A program made the translations under genes and the position numbers. The notes beneath the pieces are model-generated. The model had not been told where the DNA came from. It made no database searches and saw only the letters and a list, made by a program, of their open reading frames with translations. Below are positions 48,880 through 55,071 of a stretch of DNA of 55,071 bases, in pieces. The stretch is from Polynucleobacter sp. Lineage in GTDB: Bacteria; Pseudomonadota; Gammaproteobacteria; Burkholderiales; Burkholderiaceae. The stretch covers positions 1-55,071 of the forward strand of contig NZ_JAHBAK020000020.1 of NCBI RefSeq assembly GCF_018500155.2, given 5' to 3'. How positions within the stretch are numbered: position 1 is the stretch's first letter; each line of letters opens with the position of its first letter.

Positions 48880-49896
48880 CTATGCCGCCTCTAAAAAGAG
48901 GAGACGGTCGGAGTGGGACTTCATCTCATCAAAATAATCATTCACCATTTGCAGTTGTGTTTTGCAATCATCTGCCGTATTCATGCGCTGACGGAATGCA
49001 TGAGAATCGCGCAGACCTTTGCAATACCAACCGATATGTTTGCGAGCAGTACGTAAACCAATGTGTTCTCCATAGAACGCATAGTGATCTAGTAAGTGCT
49101 CATTCATAATTTCTTGGATCTCAGTAACCTGAGGCGTTGGGAGTTTCTTGCCGGTTTCTAGGTAGTGATGGATCTCGCGAAAAATCCAGGGACGTCCTTG
49201 GGCTGCGCGGCCAATCATGATGGCATCAGCACCAGTGGCCTTTAAAACAAAAGCCGCTTTTTCTGGGCTGTGAATATCACCATTTGCAACAACAGGAATT
49301 TGGACGCTACTCTTTACCGCAGCAATCGTTTCGTATTCCGCCTCACCATGATAAAGATCCGCACGCGTTCTTCCGTGCACAGTAAGCATCGAAATGCCGG
49401 ATTGCTCAGCGAGTCGCGCAATCTCGATGGCGTTTTTATGATCACGATCCCAGCCAGTACGAATTTTGAGTGTTACTGGAACAGCGTCGGGTCCCGTTCC
49501 TACTGCTTTCACTACAGCCTCTAAAATTTGTTTCACTAAAGGCTCATCGCGTAATAGGGCGGATCCTGCAGCAACATTGCAAACTTTTTTTGCTGGGCAA
49601 CCCATATTGATGTCAATAATTTGTGCGCCGTGTTCTACGTTGAGTTTGGCCGCTGCAGCCATCATGACGGGATCTGCTCCAGCAATTTGAACGGCAATGG
49701 GTTTGAACTCGCCTACATGGTTGGCGCGGCGTTGGGTTTTTTCGCTTTTCCAAAGAAGGGCATTGGAAGCAATCATCTCGGAAACGGCATACCCTGCACC
49801 CAACTTTTTGCAAAGTTGTCTAAATGGACGATCGGTTACCCCTGCCATCGGGGCAACAAAGAGTCGATTTGCTAGGGTATGAGGACCAATCTTCAT
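48880..49896 (-). CDS. dusB: tRNA-dihydrouridine synthase B
   Basis: Flavin-dependent enzyme that makes dihydrouridine in the tRNA D loop. The 338-residue protein has the APMAGVTDRPFRQLCKK start. The catalytic cysteine lies in DINMGCPAKKVC near residue 100, VTLKIRTGWDR near 140, VHGRTRADLYHG near 175, and ANGDIHSPEKA and the IGRAAQGRPWIF FMN site further on. It heads the run to fis, purH and ruvCAB. A 71-base gap separates it from fis. Confidence 0.96.
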   Translation of the reverse strand: MKIGPHTLANRLFVAPMAGVTDRPFRQLCKKLGAGYAVSEMIASNALLWKSEKTQRRANHVGEFKPIAVQIAGADPVMMAAAAKLNVEHGAQIIDINMGCPAKKVCNVAAGSALLRDEPLVKQILEAVVKAVGTGPDAVPVTLKIRTGWDRDHKNAIEIARLAEQSGISMLTVHGRTRADLYHGEAEYETIAAVKSSVQIPVVANGDIHSPEKAAFVLKATGADAIMIGRAAQGRPWIFREIHHYLETGKKLPTPQVTEIQEIMNEHLLDHYAFYGEHIGLRTARKHIGWYCKGLRDSHAFRQRMNTADDCKTQLQMVNDYFDEMKSHSDRLLFLEAA

Positions 49897-49969
49897 TTAT
49901 TAGAGGTGTTATTGAAGGGCGAAATGTGTGTTTTGGGGAAAGCATGACACTTTAGCACAAATAGACCTA

Positions 49970-49994
49970 AATCTGCCTATTTTTTAGGCAGATT
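49970..49994. repeat. Perfect 10-base inverted repeat between dusB and ubiH
   Basis: AATCTGCCTA and TAGGCAGATT enclose a 5-base TTTTT loop. No U-tract follows on either strand, so it is not a typical terminator. It lies upstream of dusB and downstream of the ubiH-like gene, where it could act as a Rho-stop aid, a transcript end, or an operator for dusB. Confidence 0.6.
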
Positions 49995-50047
49995 ACCTGA
50001 TGTAGATCAAGCCAAAAGAGGTTGAATTTAAGGGCTTTTATAGCCTC

Positions 50048-51205
50048 TTAGCGCTTACCGAACATCATCTGGCGAGCTAAAGCCGTTTTGACTGGTGGAA
50101 CCCATTGGAGGGCCGATAAGGCCAATCCACGAGCAATCACTACAGGAGCGAGATTGGATGTAAAGACGCGTGCCATGAAATCCGTTAACCCAATGGTGGC
50201 GGTTCGGTCTGCTTTACGACTTTGGGCGTAATTTTCCAAGGAACTTTGAATATGATTTTTGGAGAGTTCGCTGGTGGATCCAGAAAACATATTCGCTAAT
50301 GTCTCTGCTAAAAGGTATGCATCCCGTAAACCTAAGTTCAAACCTTGTCCTGCAACCGGATGCAAAGTTTGTGCAGCATTGCCAATCCACACTTCATTTT
50401 CTTTGGTGATGTGCTTTCGATAATTTAAGCCGAGTTCATATAAACGTCGATCTTGAATTTTGAGAAAACGTCCAATTCTGGAGCCAAATTCTTTTTGTAG
50501 TGCATCTAAAAAATCGGACTCATTGAGCTCTAAGCGTTGCTTCGATGACTGTGGTGATCCGCACCATACAAGATTGAGAATATGTGGCCCATAATGACTC
50601 GGCAGAACTGCAAGTGGACCTTCAGCGGTGAAGCGTTCCCAAGCTTGATGAGGAATGGCGTTTTCGACTTCTACTAGACCTACTAAGGCCGATTGCCCGT
50701 AATCGTGACCAGATTCAATCCAATCCTGCTTTTTAAATAAACCACCTTCTGCATGCACTACACAACGTGCATTGATTTGTTCGCCATCACTGGTATTTTC
50801 TATGTGTTGCCAAACAAAATTGGGGCTCTGAGGTTGTATTTTTCTTAAAGCCTGTCGAAGTGCAAGATGGATATCACGATAACGAATGATATGTCCTAGA
50901 GCTTCTTGATGAAGCTCTTCTCGCGTCATGAGTGCGCGCCCAAATCGACCTGCTTGTGAAACATGAACACGATGAATATCGGCGCATTCGGTTGGCCAAG
51001 CATTGATCGTATCGAGTAAAAGTTTGCTCCCATGAGAAAGGGCAATGCCTCTGCTATCTGTATTGGCAAGATCGGCATCAGCTACAGGATTGCGATCTTG
51101 TAGGGTAAGTTTTGCATCTGGATATTTTTGTAATATCCATGCGGCGCAGGCAAGCCCGACCGGGCCACCTCCATGAATAACGATATCGCTAACGTTTGCG
51201 CTCAT
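50048..51205 (-). CDS. ubiH: UbiH/UbiF-type FAD monooxygenase
   Basis: A 385-residue flavoprotein hydroxylase of the ubiquinone pathway. It has the Rossmann motif VIHGGGPVGLACAAWIL at the start. The middle DG-like region is DSRGIALSHGSKLLLD, and the second FAD motif is GNAAQTLHPVAGQGLNLGLRDA near residue 282. It shares a TAATG junction with pepP, an arrangement also seen in E. coli (pepP-ubiH). The ring position it hydroxylates (UbiH, UbiF or UbiM role) cannot be decided from sequence, so the symbol is provisional. Confidence 0.86.
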   Translation of the reverse strand: MSANVSDIVIHGGGPVGLACAAWILQKYPDAKLTLQDRNPVADADLANTDSRGIALSHGSKLLLDTINAWPTECADIHRVHVSQAGRFGRALMTREELHQEALGHIIRYRDIHLALRQALRKIQPQSPNFVWQHIENTSDGEQINARCVVHAEGGLFKKQDWIESGHDYGQSALVGLVEVENAIPHQAWERFTAEGPLAVLPSHYGPHILNLVWCGSPQSSKQRLELNESDFLDALQKEFGSRIGRFLKIQDRRLYELGLNYRKHITKENEVWIGNAAQTLHPVAGQGLNLGLRDAYLLAETLANMFSGSTSELSKNHIQSSLENYAQSRKADRTATIGLTDFMARVFTSNLAPVVIARGLALSALQWVPPVKTALARQMMFGKR

Positions 51206-52572
51206 TAGCCATTCTTCATGATTGCTTCGATCTCATCGGGTTTCACTGGAACGCCACGAGAGATTAATTCACAGCCGGAGTCGTTGATAACGGCATCATC
51301 TTCAATGCGAATGCCGATATTCCAAAAGGCTTCATTTACATCATCGGCTGGACGCACATAGAGTCCTGGTTCAATAGTGATCACCATGCCATTTTGAAGT
51401 GTGCGCCAAGGCTTTTCTTTTTCTGCGGTAGATTCACGATAAGAACCTACATCGTGAACATCCATGCCTAGCCAATGGGAAGTGCGATGCATATAAAAGC
51501 GGCGATATGCACCTGTTTCAATTGCGTTATCTAATGAGCCCACTTCAGATAACTTGAGTAAGTTTTCATCAAGTAGACCCTGAGTAAGGACTTTTAACGC
51601 TGCATCATGCGGCTCCATGAAGGTGTTGCCTGGGCGTGTGGCTGCAATAGCGGCTTCCTGCGCGGCTAATGTGATGTCATAGAGCGCACGTTGTGGTCCA
51701 GTAAATTTTCCGTTGACTGGAAAAGTTCTCGTGATGTCAGAAGCATAACCATCTAATTCACAACCAGCATCAATTAAGCATAGATCACCACTGCGTAATT
51801 CGGTTGAGCCTGCGCGATAGTGCAATATGCAAGAATTTGGTCCGGCAGCAACAATGCTGTTATAGGCTACGCTCTGCGCCCCACTGTGACGAAACTCATG
51901 CAATAACTCAGCTTCTAGGTGGTACTCGCGCATGCCAGGTTTACATGTCTGCATTGCACGAATGTGGGCGCGTGCAGAGATTGCTGCTGCACGGCGCATG
52001 ATTTCTATTTCATGAGCATCTTTAAATAAGCGCATTTCATGTATGAATGCATCGACATCATGAAACTCTCCTGGGGCATTAACTCCGCTACGCGCCTGTC
52101 CACGGACTTGTTTCATCCAATGTCGTAAGCGCCGATCCGCCTCTGCGCTTTCGGCTAGTCGTACATAAATTGCGGTTTGATCAGCCAATAATTCGCTAAG
52201 CTTTTGATCGAGATGCTCATTGCTGTGGGCAAATTCAATACCTAGCGCCTCTGGCGCAGCTTCTGGGCCTAAGCGGATGCCATCCCAGATTTCTCTCTCT
52301 AGATCTTTTGGTCTGCAAAAGAGATGAGATTGAAGATCGAATGATTTTCCCTTGGGAATAATATTCATGACTAATGTAGCGCCGGGTTCTTCAAAGCCAG
52401 TGAGATAAAAGAAGTCACTGTCATGTCGATAGGGAAAATCGCTGTCACGATTACGCGTGACTTCGGGTGCAGTTGCAATGACAGCAATGCCCCCACCCGT
52501 TTTATCAAAAATGTATTTTGCTAAAACATTTCTGCGTTGTTGATAAATGGAATTTTTATTCATATGCTGCAT
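51205..52572 (-). CDS. pepP: Xaa-Pro aminopeptidase (aminopeptidase P)
   Basis: Manganese peptidase that removes N-terminal residues before proline. The 455-residue protein has an aminopeptidase P N-domain (residues 1-175, DSDFFYLTGFEEPGA). The pita-bread M24 catalytic domain has metal aspartates in LIDAGCELDGYASDITRTFP and a histidine in HRTSHWLGMDVHDVGSY near residue 365. The glutamates lie in TIEPGLYV and GIRIEDD. Two ATGs compete: 52572, with an AAGAG site close by, and 52563, giving MNKNSIYQQR. Both overlap murU. Confidence 0.94.
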   Translation of the reverse strand: MQHMNKNSIYQQRRNVLAKYIFDKTGGGIAVIATAPEVTRNRDSDFPYRHDSDFFYLTGFEEPGATLVMNIIPKGKSFDLQSHLFCRPKDLEREIWDGIRLGPEAAPEALGIEFAHSNEHLDQKLSELLADQTAIYVRLAESAEADRRLRHWMKQVRGQARSGVNAPGEFHDVDAFIHEMRLFKDAHEIEIMRRAAAISARAHIRAMQTCKPGMREYHLEAELLHEFRHSGAQSVAYNSIVAAGPNSCILHYRAGSTELRSGDLCLIDAGCELDGYASDITRTFPVNGKFTGPQRALYDITLAAQEAAIAATRPGNTFMEPHDAALKVLTQGLLDENLLKLSEVGSLDNAIETGAYRRFYMHRTSHWLGMDVHDVGSYRESTAEKEKPWRTLQNGMVITIEPGLYVRPADDVNEAFWNIGIRIEDDAVINDSGCELISRGVPVKPDEIEAIMKNG

Positions 52573-53278
52573 TTAGCTCTTGTAAGCGTTGTGGCGTACC
52601 TACATCGTGCCATGGACCTAAATATTTTTCACCAGTTACTCGATTTAGCTCCATGGCAGTAATGAGTAATGGGGCGAGTTTGCTTGGGCTGCCCACTTGG
52701 AGGCCTTGAAAAAGATCTTTGTGATAAATACCTATGCCAGAAAAGGTTAAACGCTCGGACTGGCCTGGATTCACATTCATGACTTTGCTATTTTGCAGAT
52801 AAAAATCGCCCTGAGGATGTTGGCTTGGATTGGGAACTAATAAAAGATGGGCCAGTGGTTTTTCTGGATCATTTCTCAAGCGAGAGACAGTCTCCAGAAT
52901 ATTGTGTAGAGGTAGATCAGGGGTGAATACATCGCCATTAATGACTAAAAAGTAGTCCAATGGCGCAAGCAGAGGTAAAGCTTTGACAATTCCCCCGGCA
53001 GTTTCTAAAGCTGTTTTTTCTGGAGAATAAGTGATTGCAGCATTAAATTGCTCCCCAGATCCCAGGGAGCGCTCAATCATTTCGCCTAACCACGCATGAT
53101 TAATGACCACCTGTTTTAGACCTGCTTTTGAGAGTGCTTCAAGATGCCAGGCAAGCAAAGACTTATTACCAATGGTAAGCAAAGGTTTTGGCACGCTATC
53201 CGTTAGGGGACGCATGCGTTCACCTCTGCCTGCAGCCAAAATAAAACAAGGGAGTGAAATGGTCTGATGCATAACCAT
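52556..53278 (-). CDS. murU: N-acetylmuramate alpha-1-phosphate uridylyltransferase
   Basis: A 240-residue sugar-nucleotide transferase that, in Pseudomonas, converts MurNAc 1-phosphate to UDP-MurNAc in a recycling route bypassing the fosfomycin target MurA. The nucleotidyltransferase signature FILAAGRGERMRPLTDSVPK is at residues 12-31. A GGGDxF-like VINGDVFTPDLP segment is near 115, and the family end GPWHDVGTPQRLQELN is present. It lies two bases after amgK; this pairing is what decides MurU over other sugar transferases. Confidence 0.9.
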   Translation of the reverse strand: MVMHQTISLPCFILAAGRGERMRPLTDSVPKPLLTIGNKSLLAWHLEALSKAGLKQVVINHAWLGEMIERSLGSGEQFNAAITYSPEKTALETAGGIVKALPLLAPLDYFLVINGDVFTPDLPLHNILETVSRLRNDPEKPLAHLLLVPNPSQHPQGDFYLQNSKVMNVNPGQSERLTFSGIGIYHKDLFQGLQVGSPSKLAPLLITAMELNRVTGEKYLGPWHDVGTPQRLQELNAAYE

Positions 53279-53280
53279 GA

Positions 53281-54285
53281 TTATTGAGAATGGGTTATAC
53301 GGGTAGATTCCAAAATACGAGCTAATGGTTTGAGTTCTATATACCGATTAGCAGTTGCTATTGCATATTCAAGAACCAATGGAATATCTTTTAAATATCC
53401 GTCTTTGCCGTCACGATGAAATAACCTTGCAAAAATGCCGAGTACTTTAAGGTGGCGCTGTATGCCCATCCACTCAAAGTCGCGATAAAAGTGACCAAAA
53501 TCTTCTGGCATTGGTAAACCTGCTTTGCGACCTTGTTCCCAAAATTTCACAACCCAATCAATCACGCGTTCTTCAGGCCATGCAATATATGCATCGCGCC
53601 ACAATGATGCGGCATCATAGGTAATGGGGCCGTATACAGCATCTTGAAAATCTAGTACGCCAGGATTATTCACGCTAGTGACCATGAGATTGCGTGAGTG
53701 ATAGTCGCGGTGAACATACACTTTGGCCTGCGCTAAATTATTCTCAATAATGAGCTCAAATGATTGCTTGAGTTGCGCTTGCTGCTGAGTATTTAATTCA
53801 ATGCCTAGGTGCTTGTGTAAATACCACTCTGGAAATAAATCTAATTCTCGTTGCAAGAGTGCACGATCATAATTGGGTAGAACATCAGGCTGACTTGCGA
53901 GTTGCATCTTAATTAATGCAACCGTTGCATCTTGATATAAAGCGTTGGCGCTGTGTTCATTCAGTGCCATGAGATAAGTTTCGTTGCCGAGATCATTTAG
54001 CAGGAGAAATCCATCGGCAGCATTTTGTTCCAAAATTTTAGGAACATTTAATCCTGCAGCAAGCAGCAAGAAATCGACCTGAATAAAGGCGTCCAATGGT
54101 TCATGCTGTGGGGGCGCGTCCATCACGATCAGGGTACCAAAATCCGGGTTTTTGGACTCAATTCTGAAATAGCGGCGAAAGCTGGCATCGGCAGAGGCTG
54201 GAGCCAATGTATCGAGATCCAATTGCCATTTAGGCTGCAGGGCTTTTAACCAGTTTCGGAGGGTGTCTAGGCGTGTGTCAATCAT
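53281..54285 (-). CDS. amgK: N-acetylmuramate/N-acetylglucosamine kinase AmgK
   Basis: A 334-residue kinase of the aminoglycoside phosphotransferase fold that phosphorylates the anomeric hydroxyl of MurNAc. The catalytic loop VYVHRDYHSRNLMV is near residue 197, and the metal aspartate lies in GVLDFQDAVYGPITYDAASLW near 218. SFRRYFRIESKNPDFGTLIVMDAP lies in the N-lobe (key residues S, R, F, R). It is directly followed by murU and diverges from lptD by 33 bases, the usual Burkholderiales layout. Antibiotic resistance function is not implied. Confidence 0.9.
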   Translation of the reverse strand: MIDTRLDTLRNWLKALQPKWQLDLDTLAPASADASFRRYFRIESKNPDFGTLIVMDAPPQHEPLDAFIQVDFLLLAAGLNVPKILEQNAADGFLLLNDLGNETYLMALNEHSANALYQDATVALIKMQLASQPDVLPNYDRALLQRELDLFPEWYLHKHLGIELNTQQQAQLKQSFELIIENNLAQAKVYVHRDYHSRNLMVTSVNNPGVLDFQDAVYGPITYDAASLWRDAYIAWPEERVIDWVVKFWEQGRKAGLPMPEDFGHFYRDFEWMGIQRHLKVLGIFARLFHRDGKDGYLKDIPLVLEYAIATANRYIELKPLARILESTRITHSQ

Positions 54286-54295
54286 GGTCGATTCG

Positions 54296-54301
54296 TATAA
54301 T
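54296..54301 (+). promoter_or_regulatory. Candidate -10 box of lptD
   Basis: A perfect TATAAT lies 17 bases before the lptD ATG, so transcription would start near 54308 with an 11-base leader holding the AGGA ribosome site. A -35 box is weak and would lie inside amgK. Confidence 0.5.
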
Positions 54302-54318
54302 AAGGCGGGTTAGGATCC

Positions 54319-55052
54319 ATGACTCATTATCGCCGTCGCGCCGGCTTTAGCGCCCCTCTTTTTTTCGCTATAGCCCGACGGATCGGATTAGGGTTGGTCG
54401 CCCTACAGTTTTCATCTTTGGCGAGTGCGCAGATGGCGCCAGCATCACCAACTGCTACGAAGCCTGCTGAAGCTCCGCCGATATTGCCCGATCGCGGCAA
54501 TGTGACAGTTTTAAAGCTAGATGACCAATTGCGTACTGGCATTCCAATTAAAGACAACAGGGCTTTGACATTTACTGCTAGTGACGTTATTGACGGTGTC
54601 GTTGAGAGAGACATGCATTTGCAAGGGCGCGCACAAATACGTCGCAATGGAACAGTGATCAAGGGTGATGAAATCATCTACGATCCCGATACCGATGTTG
54701 CTGATGTAGTGGGTAATGCGGAAATGAGTAAAGGCAATGTCAATTTCAAAGGCCCCAAAGCAAAGCTTAAAGTTGATGCGCGTGATGGTTCAATGGATCT
54801 GCCGGTTTATGAATTTGGCGATACACGCGCAAGTGGAAAAGCTAGCTTACTGACGATTAAGAGCGGCGATATTTTTGGATTTGATAACGCAAGCTATTCC
54901 ACTTGTAATCCGCAAAATTTAGATTGGTACTTTACCGCCAGCAAAATTGAGATTGACACTGAACAAAAAGAGATGACCGGCCAGGATGGTGTCATGCATG
55001 TGTTCAATATTCCTATGGCCTATGTGCCCTATTTCAGTTTGCCGATGGGAAG
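54319..55052 (+). CDS. lptD: LPS-assembly protein LptD, N-terminal part
   Basis: Outer-membrane protein that inserts LPS with LptE. Only the first 244 codons are present, because the sequence then changes to an artificial adapter. The visible part has a signal peptide ending LASA before QMAPAS. A proline/alanine spacer follows. The OstA/LptA-like periplasmic domain includes HLQGRAQIRRNGTVIKGDE near residue 100 and AYVPYFSLPMG just before the end. A single cysteine sits in STCNPQNLDWYF near residue 198. The ATG is supported by AGGA upstream. Family members are about 780-800 residues. Confidence 0.94.
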
Positions 55053-55071
55053 CTGTCTCTTATACACATCT
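55053..55071 (+). other. Nextera/Tn5 transposase adapter sequence at the contig end
   Basis: The last 19 bases are CTGTCTCTTATACACATCT, exactly the reverse complement of the Tn5 mosaic-end adapter used in Nextera libraries. They interrupt lptD in mid-codon. They are library sequence left by untrimmed reads, not part of the organism. Confidence 0.95.

Noticed and set aside
53281..54285. Aminoglycoside resistance phosphotransferase
   Set aside because: The fold is shared, but the neighbouring murU and the locus beside lptD indicate the cell-wall sugar kinase AmgK.
55053..55071. Natural Tn5/IS50 end at the right edge
   Set aside because: The 19 bases are exactly the engineered mosaic end at the contig terminus, with no IS50 sequence before them.

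Overview
The window is a compact chromosomal stretch of a betaproteobacterium of the order Burkholderiales. Gene orders such as TPR/LolB-ispE-tRNA-Gln-prs-rplY, kdsD-kdsC-lptCAB-hpf-ptsN-hprK-rapZ and dusB-fis-purH-ruvCAB, the moderate GC content, and very short intergenic gaps fit a small-genome freshwater lineage such as Polynucleobacter. The genus is inferred from gene order and protein style, not from a database search. No phage, insertion sequence, CRISPR array or genomic island is visible. Nearly every base is core housekeeping.

Layout. 1-3.7 kb (minus): 5' end of rplY, prs, tRNA-Gln, ispE and a TPR protein carrying a LolB domain. 3.8-5.7 kb (plus): mutM-mutY. 5.7-12.1 kb (minus): Kdo synthesis (kdsD, kdsC), LPS transport (lptC, lptA, lptB), then hpf, ptsN, hprK and rapZ. 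rpoN, which usually sits between lptB and hpf, is absent. 12.1-22.1 kb: Kef-type antiporter, uvrA, MFS transporter, ssb, and the ilvA/nucleotidase/queF run. 22.3-31.2 kb (plus): a giant flavin/Fe-S oxidoreductase with an N-terminal DUF3683, a DUF971 protein, and the ubiquinone genes ubiE, ubiJ and ubiB interleaved with a Tim44-like protein, then a DUF502 protein. 31.2-37.8 kb (plus): aspS, nudB, an Atm1-type exporter, glycerate kinase and pyrC. 37.8-38.5 kb: RNase P RNA facing an OsmC-family gene. 38.5-41.5 kb: a 418-base regulatory gap with a candidate small RNA or attenuator, then rplM-rpsI, argC and erpA. 41.5-44.6 kb: anmK, tyrS and a frameshifted VanX-like dipeptidase. 44.7-49.9 kb (minus): dusB-fis-purH-ruvC-ruvA-ruvB. 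50.0-54.3 kb (minus): amgK-murU-pepP-ubiH. From 54.3 kb (plus): the start of lptD.

The genes fall into recurring themes. One is outer-membrane biogenesis (kdsC/D, lptA/B/C/D, LolB domain). Another is peptidoglycan recycling (anmK, amgK, murU, and the broken D-Ala-D-Ala dipeptidase). Ubiquinone synthesis (ubiE, ubiJ, ubiB, ubiH) lies beside a flavin/Fe-S dehydrogenase that probably feeds the quinone pool. DNA repair is represented by mutM, mutY, uvrA, ssb and ruvABC.

The most notable observations are: a structured RNA candidate with anti-Shine-Dalgarno-like pyrimidine tracts upstream of rplM; the TPR-LolB fusion without a convincing lipobox; the DUF3683/DUF971 module; an enlarged Fe-S loop in MutY; loss of rpoN from its conserved locus; a one-base frameshift in the VanX-like gene; and a Nextera/Tn5 adapter sequence forming the last 19 bases, which truncates lptD artificially.
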